In this document: one piece after another, positions 27,222 through 39,450 of the stretch
How the letters are laid out: the number at the start of each line of letters is the position of its first letter
How positions within the stretch are numbered: the first letter of the stretch is position 1
Source: Crocodylus rhombifer
Taxonomy: Eukaryota; Chordata; Crocodylia; Crocodylidae
NCBI GenBank assembly: GCA_038503035.1
Contig: JAVSML010024269.1
Span: 319,934-383,933, forward strand
DNA: 64,000 nucleotides
Direction of reading: 5' to 3'
Notes under the pieces: model-generated
Databases searched by the model: none
Seen by the model: the letters and a program-made list of their open reading frames with translations, nothing else
What the model was told of the DNA's origin: nothing
Translations under genes and position numbers: made by a program

Positions 27222-30200
27222 CTGCAAATACCAAATTGTTTCAGTTAAAGCACTAAGGGCAAGAATCTACTTTTCCTATGGCACATCCATGTAGCACTTA
27301 GACCTTCATTCTGTTTCCCAGATTTGCAAGCTTCACTCATACCTCTGGGAGGCAGAACAGGCCTTAGACATCCATACTTTACTTAAGATTCCAATCTGTG
27401 TGACTAGCTTTGCCCAATATGGCTAGGTATCCATCTAGAGAAAGAGCATACTTTCTTCGTAATTCTTCAAAACTTTGATTGGTGTAAAGGTACAACTTGA
27501 GACTGACAAAAGAAAAGGAAGAGAGCACACCCACCATTTACCCAAAAGCCTCGTGCTTGGGACAGATGGCCCCGGAAACAGGAGTCTAACATCATTTTAT
27601 CCAGTGGCTCTCTACTGCAAAATTAGTGCAGCATTAGGAGCAGGAGCCAGAATCCATGGATTTCTCCTTTCCAGGCTAGTGCTCTCCTCAATAGCCAAAG
27701 TATCAAGATCCCTCCCTCTTCTCTTTCTCCTTGGTTGCATCTACATGCAATTAATGTGCCTGAAATTTCTGGGCAGAGTTCCAGGCTCCCCCAGGTGCCA
27801 GCTCTGGGCTGGCAGGGGACATGGGGGCTGGTCCTGATCTCCACGGGATGGGAGAGCTGTGCCAGCAACCATAACAGCTCTCTCTGCCCCATGGAGATTG
27901 AACGGGCCCTGATATCCATGGGACTGGCAGGTGGTGTCCCACTGAGCTGGGACAGCTCTCCCTATCTCCTGTGGCCCCCTGCTACCTAAGCTAAGTGGGA
28001 GCAATTTTCACTCGGTCAGTGTTTACATGTGTGCTTTGGCACATTAGTTTAATGCACCAATTTCCAGTACTTGTATCTACAGGTACTTAGAAAATGGCAG
28101 ACGAGACTAATCTGCTATGCAATAATTGCTGTGTACATGTAGACAGTGACACTTTACTGTGCATTATATTAATTTAATGTTCAGCAAAGCATCTCATGTT
28201 GCTGCACCCCTTGTGCCCCACATCTTTTCACATGTTGGTTTTCTAGAGGGCCAGCTTCAGTAGGAGAGGTGGAGGTTCAGTTGGCCCTGCCATTTGTTTA
28301 GGACATTTTGTTAAAAGTGAGAGATGTAGGTTTAAACAAACAAACAAAAAAAGATAAGAGAGGACTAGAAGTATAGGTTCATGCTTCCTGGGCAAGTGTC
28401 CTAACCACTAGCCTGTTAGGCAAACAGTTTGTTGCTTTCCCTCTTTCTCTATCAAAATAGTTTCTAGTCATGATTCAGAGATTTGCACTGAATCCTTTAA
28501 CTTTCCCAGGTAGATTTGGGTTAGATGGCATTTTCTCATGTTGGATTGCTTTTGAACATGTGTAAATCGCCAGGCCTAACTATGCACAGTGAAATCTGAG
28601 ATAAATCTACATAAATGGCATTTATCATAAATCATAAACTTATACCTCTGGGAAGCAGCATTTGCCCAGGATAGAATCTGCCATCCAAGTGCATCTTTAT
28701 AGGCACAATGGGCAGAGTACTTTTTGCCCTGAAAACATCATCTATCAAATCAGAATGCAAAATTTTCTTAAGCCAATGAAAATCATTTACTTTGAGAACT
28801 GGTAAAGAAAATATTGAGTATCTTCTGAAGCATTCCTGCCAGGAGTCCAAGTGCAATTCATGAAGGAAACATTATAAATCATACAGGTAAAATTTTCCAC
28901 CGATGTTCCACTCAAACCTAAGAGCACAGGAGAATTTTATGACTAGTTATGCATTACTGGTTAGATTAACCAAGAAAACTAGAAAACTAATTGGCTGAGC
29001 AAAATAATGGTCAAAATAAGCAGATCTCTGTTTATGTTAGTTTGACCCTGAGAGGTTTTGAACATTAGCATTTTCAAGTGTTTAGTTTAAGCCCCTGATT
29101 GTAGATACTATATTTTTAAAAATTGCATCATATATACTTATTACCTGAAGATGAAGTTATGACAGTTGAAATACGGCTCATATTAATCATAAGTTGCTTC
29201 AGTGAAGATCCTGGTTGTAGTCAGAGTTTTATTTTGAAACTAGTGAATTGCCTGTCAACAATGATCGGGAATGGGGAAGAATGGAGCGCCACTACCTACC
29301 ACATTGTACTGCGAGTGGTGGCGTGGTGGGGAGGCTTGCACGTGGCAGCCAGCACCACCCACTGCCTTGCTCTGCTGCCGCCCTGTGTCTGGCCCTCACG
29401 TCTGGAGTGCTGCCATGATGGTGGGGATGGGGGGGGGGGCAAGGCCAGCACTGCTGGCCTTAACTTTATCCATGGCTCTGCTTCTTGGAGGCAGCAATGG
29501 TGTGGGGTGGTGGCATTACGGCACTGGCCTTGCTACCTACCTCTGTGCTTCTATCCCCACCACCATCTAGCTAATTGCCTGTCAAGAATTATGGTGGGGA
29601 TGGAGCACAACCATGATGGCAGGGACAGAGGGGATGGAGCAGGGGTGGTGAGGCCAATGCCATGCCCCCACCACCCTGTGCTGCTGCTGCCTCCAAGGAG
29701 TTGGGGGAGCACTCAGTCCCCTCCATCTCTGGTCCACCCCACTCCATTCCTGCTCCATCCCCAACATCCCTGCAGTTATGTTGGCGCTCTGCCATTCCAC
29801 TCTATCCCTACCATTCCCTTCAGCCCCCTCCGCCAGCACCCCATGCTGCTGCCACCTCCAAGGAGTAGGGCTGGGGGCAGGGGGGAGTGAGGATAGCACT
29901 GCTGGCCTCCCCACAAGCCCTGCTCCTTGGAGGGGGCGGTGGTGCAGGGTCTGGGTGGGGTCTGTCTGTCTGATTGCCCTTAGATAGGGTAGTCATTTTT
30001 AACCAGATGCTCTAGCCTGCAGAGTGCTCTGAAAGTTACCTTCAGGAATAAATGTGCATTCACTTGAATATGAGACCGTGTCATAGTTTCCTTCAACTCT
30101 AAAGATTGCTCCTTCATGTATAGGCCTCCCTGAAAATATGCAGTTTTTCTTGTCCTCCTGAAAGACAACATACATTTGTGTCAATCCTTTGTTTTTTCCA

Positions 30201-32248
30201 TTCCTATTGTAGGTGGCCATTGCCCCAGGAATAACCCAATCAAAATGCCAGCTGCAGCTAGTGGGACAGCTCACAGTAGGCAAAGTTACAGATGTGTGTA
30301 AGTCTTGTGAGGGTCCAGGCCTATATTTGCTCTGTTCCCAGCTGCATTAATTCCTGAAGGAGAAATCCAGGGGGAACTACAGGCATTGGTGCCAGGGTTG
30401 TGAACAGTTTACTCTTTGGCTCCCCCAATACTTCTTTCCCACTAAAGTCCATGGAACTCCTTCATTAAAGAGCTTTAGCAGATTTTGTAGGGAACTATGG
30501 ATAGCAGCAGTGTGCTCCCTTCTCTTCTGGAAGGGCAAAAGAAAATCTGCTCCATACAGTGCCCCTCCCACATGGGACATTGTGACCATGTGACTGAGGT
30601 CCTGCATCACACAAAACACTGAATGTCACTCAGTAATTCTTGCACCATGTTAAACTCTTAGGGTAGAAACATATTGCCAAGCTGAAGCAGTTCAACTGTG
30701 GTGGGATCTATGTGTCACCCAACAAAGAGCATCAGCTTCACATGGAGGCATGGGATGCTGGGGATTACCCAACTCATACCCCAGTCCCTGGCAAGATTAA
30801 TGCTGACCCATGCCTCCGAATGAGGCATGGTTCACTTCTGATCCCAGCATGGAGACACAGGGTGCCCAGGATTCACTAGGTCCCATGCTGGCATTACTCC
30901 ATTTGCAGAGATGTGCCCTGGAGGTGCATTTTTCTAGGTGGGAAAAGCAAGGCTTTTCCAGGGGATTGCTCCAGGGGATTGAGGGAACCAATCTAACCCA
31001 GTTTTCCTGACTTCAGGCACCTGAAGTCCCGGACTCCTTCCCAGGGTGCTGGGAGAGTGCAGACAGCTCTGGGCTTCTGACATTTTACCACCATAGACCA
31101 AGGAGATGGCCATAATGAAGTGGCACAATTTATCGGTAGCTTTTGTCATGCTACCAATGTAGCATGACAAAGGGTCAGGACATCTATTTGTTTGGCATTT
31201 GTTCTATAGTAAAAGTTGTTATTATAACGATGCAAATATGACATCAAGCAATTTTTGTTTCTCCCCTTTCCCACAGCATCACAATGATATTGCTGGACCT
31301 AAATGGGATGCTCAGTTGGTCATTGCCTTGTCTTGCTCACTGAAAATCCCAGTGATTTTCAGAATCACTCCTTTTCTGAATATTGTCCCTCATTCTTAAC
31401 TACATACAGAGACCTCCAGGAGGTCTTGGAAACAAAATGAGTAATCTTGTTGAATATTAAATGCATCTTTACAAGTGCTCCCGGGTGGGATCTTTAATTA
31501 GAGGGGCTCGTGTATTCAGTGTACTGCACTTCAAAACGGTGGTGGGGGGTGCTTTAACTAAAGCTCATTCAGCAAGCTTTAGTTAAAGTGCCCTCACCGC
31601 CATTTTGAAGCATAGGGATAATAATACACAAGACACAAAGGCTGATGGAGCACACTAATTGGCATGCTCCAGCAGATTTAATTAATCGAGTCTGCTCCAA
31701 CATGCTGTAGTTACAGTACATCAGAGCTGCATCCCTGCACATATACAGGCACCCTGAGATTTGACCAGTCCTACACACATTCTTGTTTAAGAAATTAAGG
31801 CTATAAAAGGGAAAGACATAAGTAAGTGTTTCTAGCAGGAGGTGAGTAGCAAACTTACCTCTTTTTCTACAAAGCTGTTTTTTGTTTTCATAGTACATTG
31901 GTATTTGGTAATATTGAGACTGCTGTCCCAAATCAGCTCTAGTCCTTTCAGATTCACCGTCAAGTTTGTAATGGGTGAGGTTGTCTCATTTGCTGAAAGT
32001 TTTATAAATAAATATCAGAAAGATGTGGTAAGTTCTCTCAAAGTTTTTAGGTGCAAAGGCATGGCACAGAAAACCAACCTTTGCTTCATTGCAAATATCC
32101 TAAGTGTGAAATGAAATGAAACTCAATTTTTTCAAATGCCTCAGATCAAAGGATTTCACTTACAGTATGTACACTGGATAGTAGCATGCACTGGATGAAA
32201 TGACAGGATGCACCAGATCATGGCAGACACACCTAAAGTGATCACCAT
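27046..32248 (-). CDS. Cytokine receptor alpha chain, IL3RA/CSF2RA type (N-terminal half)
   Basis: Five minus-strand exons (32248-32164, 31992-31859, 30157-30040, 28917-28791, 27221-27046) join in frame with junction phases 1, 0, 1 and 2, all with GT/AG ends. They encode 213 residues: a signal peptide, an N-terminal domain like that of the common-beta-chain receptor alpha subunits, and a first cytokine-receptor domain with the C..Y...MNCTW and ECQHY/GCRF cysteine pairs. The alpha chain binds ligand (IL-3, GM-CSF or similar) and pairs with the common beta chain on haematopoietic cells. The ECQHY-GCRF part looks like IL3RA, and YFLVNGSSK and IQFYD look like CSF2RA. Its position next to SLC25A6 fits IL3RA. 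The membrane-proximal, transmembrane and cytoplasmic exons were not found. Confidence 0.85.
27733..28205. mobile_element. Repeat with TGCATCTACA-type ends
   Basis: Starts GGTTGCATCTACATGCAATT and ends near CATGTTGCTGCACCCC. It shares TTTACTGTGCA and TACATGTAGACAGTGACA words with 11660-11945. It lies between receptor exons 4 and 5. Class not identified. Confidence 0.45.
28791..28917 (-). CDS. Receptor exon 4: first half of cytokine-receptor domain
   Basis: 127 bp, phase 1 to phase 2, acceptor GTGCTCTTAG and donor GTAAAT. The peptide includes ENFTCMIYNVSFMNCTWTPG and QYFLYQFS, closely following the NFSCFIYNADLMNCTW and QYFLY pattern of CSF2RA. This is the conserved first cysteine pair of class I cytokine receptors. 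Confidence 0.92.
29250..29960. repeat. GC-rich, low-complexity block in receptor intron
   Basis: G/C-rich tracts with an uninterrupted G run near 29430. Related words (AATTGCCTGTCAAnAATnAT, ATGGnGGGGATGG) recur near 29245 and 29574, suggesting two degenerate units of about 330 bp. The long open frame here (29123-29890) is compositional. Confidence 0.4.
30040..30157 (-). CDS. Receptor exon 3: N-terminal domain, second part
   Basis: 118 bp, phase 0 to phase 1, acceptor TTGTCTTTCAG and donor GTAACT. The peptide contains NCIFSGRPIHEGAIFRVEGN and ends CTFIPEG, matching the C.F......EG..F.V...N and P.SG pattern of CSF2RA and IL3RA. Confidence 0.85.
31495..31640. mobile_element. Palindromic MITE-like element
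   Basis: GTGCTTTAACTAAAGCTC and AAGCTTTAGTTAAAGTGC form the centre of a palindrome. The arms extend to CTTCAAAACGGTGG and CCGCCATTTTGAAG. A related copy is at 57690-57810. Confidence 0.55.
31859..31992 (-). CDS. Receptor exon 2: N-terminal domain, first part
   Basis: 134 bp, phase 1 to phase 0, acceptor ACTTTCAG and donor GTAAGT. The peptide contains PITNLTVNLKGLELIWDSS and NITKYQC. This aligns with the PPITNL...LTWD...C start of the IL3RA mature protein. NxT sites are present (NET, NLT, NIT). Confidence 0.85.
32164..32248 (-). CDS. Receptor coding exon 1: signal peptide
   Basis: ATG at 32248-32246 (context ACATCATGG) starts MVITLGVSAMIWCILSFHPV, with an HA after it as a likely cleavage site. 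The donor is a perfect GTAAGT at 32163, phase 1. A strong acceptor (CTTTTCTTCAG at 32280) lies just upstream, so the transcript exon begins at 32279 and the true 5' UTR exon is further upstream. Confidence 0.75.
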
Positions 32249-32776
32249 GATGTTGCTTGGGAATAGACAGGAATAACACCTGAAGAAAAGGAAAGATGTT
32301 AGGATTAATTTGGGCTTCTGTAAAACTTGATTGTTTTTAAGAAAAGGAGCTGAATTCTGGCTAAGATTCTGCTTCAAAGGCTGCAGAAACTTTCCTGGTG
32401 CTCTAAATCCTTTTTTGTAGTGCATATAAAATACAAAGTGCAATGGGAGAGTGACAAAGAGATGACTGAAGGGAGTTTGGGGCAATGCCTGATATATTGA
32501 CACATGGTAGTTAGAGCACTTTGCTGGGAAGTAGGAGATGCAGTTTCAAACCCTGTAAGCTGACGAGGCCCTAGAATATGGGTTTTCTGTATCCCAGGGA
32601 GGTGGCCTAACCCCACAACCACTTTGCTTATCACTACCATTTTACCCCTGGCAGCTCTGTGCACAGGTCTACATGGAATCCAAGTTGTGCGTAGGTTCCA
32701 AAAATTAAATTTACATATCTCTGTAAGTTACACACCTCAGTGTCATGGGGAAATATGATTTTGTCCTTAGCCTCCT

Positions 32777-33180
32777 TGGATGCATCTACATGAGATGTTT
32801 ACTGTGGAGCTATAACCAACTCCCCATTAGGATAGTACTACTAAACACAAGTACTATGTTACAGTGGAGTTATTTACTCCACTGCAATGCACATGTAAAA
32901 AACCTTTAGTATTTATTCTTGATGGGGTTGGCTGGGGCACAAGAGTATTTCAGTGCAGGGGCTGCCTGCTGGTAAGCCCAGCACCAAAAACACCTCCTAC
33001 CCCAGCCAGCCCTCTGCAGCACATTGAGCTAGGTCAGAGCATCCCCAGGCTGGCAGGCTCCCTGCCAACCAGGATTGCTCATGCCCTAGCTAAACATGCT
33101 ATGGTTTCAGGTGCATGTGCAAATGTGAACTGCATCAAAGTTTATTCAGCCACCCTAATTGCATGTGTAGACGCACCCTC
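32777..33180. mobile_element. Repeat with TGCATCTACA-type ends
   Basis: Left end GGATGCATCTACATG and right end ATGTGTAGACGCACC are an inverted pair. Interior words (TTTACTGTGGAGCT, TGCACATGT) are shared with 27733-28205. It lies just upstream of receptor coding exon 1. Confidence 0.45.
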
Positions 33181-33424
33181 TATGTCTCAGTTCTGCACTG
33201 CTTCAAAGTTTAATAGCTTTTTCCTTCTCATCAGGGATACTGTCAAGTGTGTGATGTACTCCTGTACTATCATAAGGGCTATATAAGAATCTGAGATATC
33301 AGTCTGATTGTTGAATTTTTGGGTTTGGAGCATGTGAAAAGGATCAGGTGCATGGGGCGTGTTCAGGGTATTTGTGCCAAGACATGCTGATGGATAGACA
33401 TACTCTTAGATACGCAGGACAAAA

Positions 33425-33732
33425 TTTGTCTGGGTCAGGCCAGGATGCCAAAGGAAGCACACGTGTGCAGCAGTGCGCATGAGCCCTTGGCTCCCCCCCC
33501 GACCCTACTGAGTGGAGCGGCAATACTGGTGGGTGAGGAGCCAGCAGAAGCCAGCAGCAGCAATCAAGTAAGCTGGGGCAGGGAAGGGAACTGGGCCAGT
33601 TGGGCTAGCTGTAGGGGATCAGGAAGGGGTTTTTCTCCCCTCCCGTCCCTATATAGCCACACCAGGTGGGAGCCACACTCCCGAGCCGCACGAACAGGCC
33701 CCGCAAACAGGCGCGCTCTTCTACTCTGTTTA
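33425..33732 (+). repeat. GC-rich block joined to a CR1 tail
   Basis: GC-rich sequence with a TATATAG near 33649, running directly into the CR1 tail. It could be a composite SINE-like head or LTR-derived sequence. I do not recognise it. Confidence 0.3.
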
Positions 33733-33998
33733 CCAGGGTGCCCCTTGGAGTTACTAGAAACAACAGTCATAAACTGAAAGAGAATAGATTTCGATTGGAC
33801 ATCAGGAAGAAATTATTTATGGTTAGGGTTGCCAAAATATGGAACGGGCTTCCAAGAGAGGTGGTGCTTTCCCCTACCTTGGAGGTGTTCAAAAGGAGAT
33901 TAGACAAGCACTTGGCTGGGGTCAGTTGACCCCAGAGAAGGGGGTTGGACTCGATGATCTGATTAGGTCCCTTCCGACCCTAGAAATCTATGAAATCT
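33733..33998 (+). mobile_element. CR1 LINE 3' fragment
   Basis: Encodes the typical end of CR1 ORF2 (RFRLDIRKKLF, AKIWNGLPREVV, FKRRLDKHLAG) followed by GGGGGTTGGACTCGATGATC and a TCTATGAAATCTA tail. Plus orientation, 5'-truncated. Confidence 0.85.
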
Positions 33999-35419
33999 AG
34001 GAAATTCAGATACAAATATGATCATAAAATACTAAAGGTTCTTTATTTCACTGGTATAGAAACCCACACATTCCTTCTTGGAACAGTATGGGTCTTTCTT
34101 CTTTCAATATCTGTTTCTGTCAAATGTGTTTTTCTTCTTAGAAGAATTTCTACCAGGAAACAGATCAGACTATTGCATATTTTCCCCCTATTATGAAAAC
34201 AAATCTGTTAAGGTTTCATGATGATTAACCTCCCCAGGGACCACTTGAATTACAGAAAAAGTAAGCACAAGGCTATATTCTGTGAATGGTTTTACCTTTC
34301 CACACTACAACTTGCAATCATTTCAAAAGAACAGGCTACAATCCAATTCCATTTTGAAGTGCAGACATAACCATCCATCATGCTATGCTGGAAACCTTTG
34401 TTACAACTTGAGAGTACCCAGATAACTGGAAAAGTAGAACAGCTATTCTGCAAGATGAAACTGAGCCCAGGTCAAGACAGCTATGATGTCTGACATTGAA
34501 CTTGATGTTACTGCATACATTAAAAAAAAAGTGTGAATCATTTCCTTTTGGGGAGTCATTGTTACATAGCATGAATGTTGGTTATCAGGATGTGACTTTA
34601 CAGAAGGGTCCATGTGACTAACACAGAGCAGAAAAACTGAACAGAAAGTTTTAAAAATTAGACAGAACACATGCTTTCTGTTTTCCAACCTGCTTCACAC
34701 ATATCTGAGAGAACTATTCTATATGTTGGAGAAAATTGTAGAGAAGAATAGGGAGAGAAAGAGAGGGACAAGTAGGGCATCAAGGCTAACGGTAAGATAA
34801 GAAGGGTGGGGTAAATACAGTTATGCAGTTCAGTTAGTAAGTCAGATTATCTATTATAGCTTTCTAAAATGGCATGGGGAAACTTTTATCTCCACATGTG
34901 GTAGAAACAAACACTTACATATTTCCATGATGTGAAATGTTCAATATTATAGTACTTAAGTGAAATTAAGAGCCAGGATTTATAAACAAACATTGAACTG
35001 CCTCCTGTATCTGAGTACAATGGGTCATACTCGCTTCCATCTATTAGGTATATAAATGGACATAAATCTCAGTGCGTGATACTATTCCACCCAGCTCAGG
35101 TGGTGAGAATGCACCAAAGCCTCTGCTTTTGTAACATACTACTGTCATATAACCCTTTAAGACTGAAGTCATTAAAAAGTAATAATAAAAAGAAGAGAAA
35201 GGAAAAGAGAAACAGATACCTGTTTTTCAGGGACTTGAGTAGGTTGGAACAGGATCATACTTAGGAGCGTAAGTACACTTATATGCCTAATAGGTAGATG
35301 AGAATCTGACCCCAGATACAGCCTGTGCAATGATATCCATCTTACCAAGTGCAAGGGAAAGTGTTCTATAAATTTCCATTAGATTTTTTTAAACCATTGA
35401 GGTAGCAGCATTTGTTCTC

Positions 35420-38400
35420 CAGAAGAACTCCAGCAGCTCATCCGGAGAACTTATATGCAGCCTGGCAACAGAGAGGGAAGAGCACATTTCATTGGTGGAG
35501 GAGGACAGGCCAGGCCTCACCAAGGTGGGAACAACTGAGACAACCGCCACCAAAAAAAGCACTGGGCAGTGGTGGTTGGAGACTCCCTTCTGCAGGGGAC
35601 AGAGGGAGTCATCTGCCCACCTGACCTGTTGTCTTGGGAAGTATGCTGACAGATCAGAGATATGTCATGGAGGGTTTATTGAGACTCATCCAGCCCTCTG
35701 ACCACTACCCTATGCTGCCCATTCATGTGAGCACCAATGACACTGTCAGGGGAAACCCTGAGGAGATCAAAAGTGACTACAGGGCTCTAGGGGCAAGGGT
35801 GAGCAGGTCTGGAGCTCAGGTTGTTTTCTTGTCGATCCTTCAGGCAAGAGAAAGGGCCTGTGCAGGAATGAGTGCATCCTGCAGATCAACACCTGGCTAT
35901 GCAGGTGGTTTCACCAGCAGGGATTTGGCTTCTTGGAACACCAGCCCATCGTCAAAGAAGAAGGATTGCTGGGAAGAGATGAGATCCACCTGACAAAGAG
36001 AGGGAAAAGCATCTTCACAGACAGGTTTGCTAAACTAGTGAGGAAGGCTTTAAAATTATGTTTGCCTGGGGATGGAGATCAAAGCCCTGAGCTAAGTGGG
36101 GAAGTGAGAGACCTGGAGGAAGAGCAAGTGGGAGGGGGCAACAGGGAAGGTGCTCTCATACTTCCTGAGATATCAGAGCAATTGATTAGTTACCATAGGT
36201 GCCTGTACACGAGTTCGCGGAGCCTGGGAAAGAAGCAGGAAGAATTGGAAGTCCTTGGACAGTTACAGAACTATGGTGTGATTGGAATAACAGAGACTTG
36301 GTGGGATAGTTCACATGACTGGGCCACTGTCACAGATGGATACAAGCTGTTCAGGAAGGACAGGCAGAGGAGAAGAGGAGGAGTTGCTGCACTTTATGTA
36401 AAAGAGCTGTATGACTGCTCAGAGCTCCAGTATGAAACTGGAGATAGGCCTCTGGGTTAAGGTTAGAGGGGAGACCAATATGGGTGATGTTGGAGTGGGG
36501 GTCTGATATAGACCACTGCGATCAGGAGGAAGTGGTGGATGAGGCCTTCTTCAAAACAGCTAGCAGAAGTTTCCCAGTCATAAGCCCTGGTTCTCATGGG
36601 GGACTTTAGTCACCCTGACATCTGCTGGGAGGGCAATACAGCAGTGTGGAGGCAACCTAGGATGTGTTTGAAGAACATTAGGGATAACTTCCTGGTGCAA
36701 GTGCTGGAGCAGCAAACTAGGGGCTGCGCTCTTCTTGATCTGCTGCTCACAAACAGGGAAGAATTGGTTGGGAATGTAGCAGTGTATGGCAACTTGGGCA
36801 GCAGTATGGCAACTTGGGCATCACAAGATGATTGAGTTCAGGATCCCAAGGAAAGGAAGGAAAGAAAGCAGCAGAGTAAAGACCCTGGACTTCAGAAAAG
36901 CAGACTTAGACTCATTCAGGGAAATCAAAGGCAGAATACCCTGGGAAGCCAGACTGATGCGAAAAGGAGTCCAGGAGAGCTGGCTGTATTTTAAAGAAGC
37001 CTTACTACGAGTACAGGAACAAGCCATCCTGATGTGCAGGAAGACGAGCAAGTATGGCAAAAGACCAGCTTGGCTTAGCAGGCAACTCTTCAGTAAACTA
37101 AGTCACAAGAAGGAAGCTTATATAAGAGTGACAAATACATAGGGAGGCATATAAGAGCATTGCTCGGGCATGCAGGGGTGAAGTCAGGAAGGCCAAAGCA
37201 CAACTGGGGTTGCAGCTTGCAAGGGATGTGAAGGCAACAAGAATGGTTTCTACATGTATGTTGGTAGCCAGAGAAAGATCAGAGAAAGTGTGAGTCCCTT
37301 ACTGAAAAGAGGGAGGCAACTTTGTGACAGAGGATGCAGAAAAGGCTGAAGAGCTCAATGTCTTTTTTGCCCCAGTCTTCACAGCCAAAGTCATCTCCCA
37401 GACTACTGCACCTGACAGCACAATTTGGGGAGGAGGTGAGAGGCCAACAGTGGTAAAGGAACAGATTACGGACTATTTAGATGAGCTGGACGTGTACAAG
37501 TCCATGGGGGCATATGGGATGCCCCAGAGGGTGCTGAAGGAGTTGGCTGATGAGGTTGCAGAGCCTTTGGCTATCATCTTTGAAAACTCGTGGTGATCAG
37601 GAGGAGTCCTGGATGATTGGAAAAGGCAAACATAGTGTCCATATTTAAGAAAGGGAAAAAGGAAGTTCCAGGGAACTACAGACCAGTCAGCTCCACCTCA
37701 GTCCCTGAAAAAATCATGGAGCAGATCCTCCAAGAATCCATTTCTAAGCACTTGGAGGAGAAAAAGGTGATCAGGAACAGTCAGCATGGATTTACCAGGG
37801 GCAAGTCATGCCTGACTAACCTGATTGCCGTCTATAATGAGAAGACTGGCTCTGTGGATGCGGGGAGACCAGGGGATATGGTTTACCTTGATATTAGCAA
37901 GCTTTTGATATAGCCCACAACATTCTTGCAGGCAAGCTAAGGAGGTAGGGAGCTGGATGAACGGACTGTAAGGTGGACAGAAAACTGGCTGGAGCATTGG
38001 GCTCAGAGAGTAGTAATAAATGCCTCAATATCTAGTTGGCAGCCAGTATGAAGTAGAGTGCCCCATGAGTTGGTCTTGCGACCAGTTTTGTTCAAGATCT
38101 TCATTGGTGACCTGAAAGATGGCATAGAGTGCACCCTCAGCAAGTTTGCAGATGACAACAAGCTGGGGTTGGGGGGAGGGGGAGAGAAGGCAGGGGGGTA
38201 GTAGATATGCCGGAGGGTAGGGCTAGGATTCAGAGTGACTTAGACAAATTGGAGGATTGGGCCAAAAGGAATCTTATGAGGTTCAACAAGGACAAGTGCT
38301 GCACTTAGGATGGAACAATCCCATGCACCCGTACAGCCAACTGGCTGGGCAGCAGCTCTGCAGAAAAGGACCTAAGGGTTACAATGGCCAATAAGCTGAA

Positions 38401-39045
38401 TAAGAGCCAACAGTGTGCCCTTGTTGCCAAGAAGGCTAATGGCACACTGGGCTACATTGGTAGGAGTATTGCTAGCCGATCAAGGGAAGTGATTATTCCC
38501 CTCTATTCAATACTGGTGAAGCCACATCTGGAGTACTGGTGGGGGGCCCCCAACAGAGAAAGGATGTGGACAGATTGGAGAGAGTCCAGTGGAGGGTGAC
38601 AAAAATGGTGAGGGGGCTGGGGAACATGACTTATGAGGAAAGACTGGAGGGAACTGGGCTTGTATTTAGTCTAGAGAAGAGGAGACTGAGAAGAGATTTA
38701 AATAACAGCCTTCAACTACCTGAAGTGGGTTTTGAAAGAGGATGGAGCTACACTGTTCTCAGTGGTGGGAGATGACAGAACAAGGAGCAACAGTATCAAG
38801 TTGTAGCAAGGGAAGTTTAGGTTAGTTATTAGGAAGAATTCTCTGACTAGGAGGGTAGAAAAATACTAGAAAATGTTCCCCAGAGAGGTGGTGGAATCTC
38901 CATCCTTGGAGATTTTTAAGATCTGGCTAGACTAAGCTTTGGCTGGGATGATCTAGTTGGGGATGGTCTTGCTTTGAGCAGGGGGTTGAACTAGATCACG
39001 TCCTGAGATGCCTTCCCGCCCTGATTTTTTTATGGTTCTATGCTT
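35420..39045 (+). mobile_element. CR1 LINE, nearly full length but old
   Basis: In order this shows ORF1 SGNH-esterase remnants (DHYPMLPIHVSTND, GLLGRDEIHLTKRG), the ORF2 endonuclease (SRSLGKKQEELEVL, GITETWWDSSHDW), reverse-transcriptase pieces (NYRPVSSTSVPEK, HGFTRGKSCLTNLI, KFADDN-like) and the 3' end GGGGGTTGAACTAGATCACG with TATGGTTCTATG. Many frameshifts and stops break every ORF. It is more divergent than the two young CR1 copies and lies upstream of the receptor gene in opposite orientation. Confidence 0.85.
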
Positions 39046-39323
39046 TACTGTGGCTTAAAAAAAAGAAAGGTGTTGAATGAAATAGAGCAGTGCACAGTGG
39101 AAAAAGCCTTGGCATCATCTTTATTGGACATTGCAGTAGTGTTGAAAAGTTGAGTACTCTTTTACTGATTTCTTAGAAATATTTCAGTTATATGGGAAAA
39201 TATAAACAGATCCTAAATACTTTGTCTCAGCCTCTCTCAAGCAAAAAGTATGCTCATTCAAGACATTTATTCCACTGAAAACATTTATGGCAGATGAAAT
39301 CATAAATAGACAAAAATTCCTAC

Positions 39324-39450
39324 CTTCTCAAAAACTCCTTTATTTCATTTAACAGAATGTTGCAAGAATGATGCCCAGCGAGGACTGCAATGCTCAGGTC
39401 TGACGCTGGAACGGCAGAGCAATAATATAGTTTCTACTTTGTCACTGTGT
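39324..39450 (-). promoter_or_regulatory. Candidate 5' non-coding exon and promoter of the receptor gene
   Basis: On the minus strand, sequence ending TTTTTGAGAAG is followed by a donor-like GTAGGA at 39323. Just upstream (39461-39484) are two inverted ETS-type GGAAG cores flanking a C/EBP-like TTATGTAA. PU.1 and C/EBP are known regulators of the human GM-CSF receptor alpha promoter. Coding exon 1 begins after an acceptor, so some upstream non-coding exon must exist. Placing it here is an inference. Confidence 0.25.

Noticed and set aside
29123..29890. 255-codon open frame on the plus strand
   Set aside because: Lies in a G/C-rich low-complexity block inside the receptor intron, with strings of His, Pro and Gly. 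Several frames on both strands are open together.
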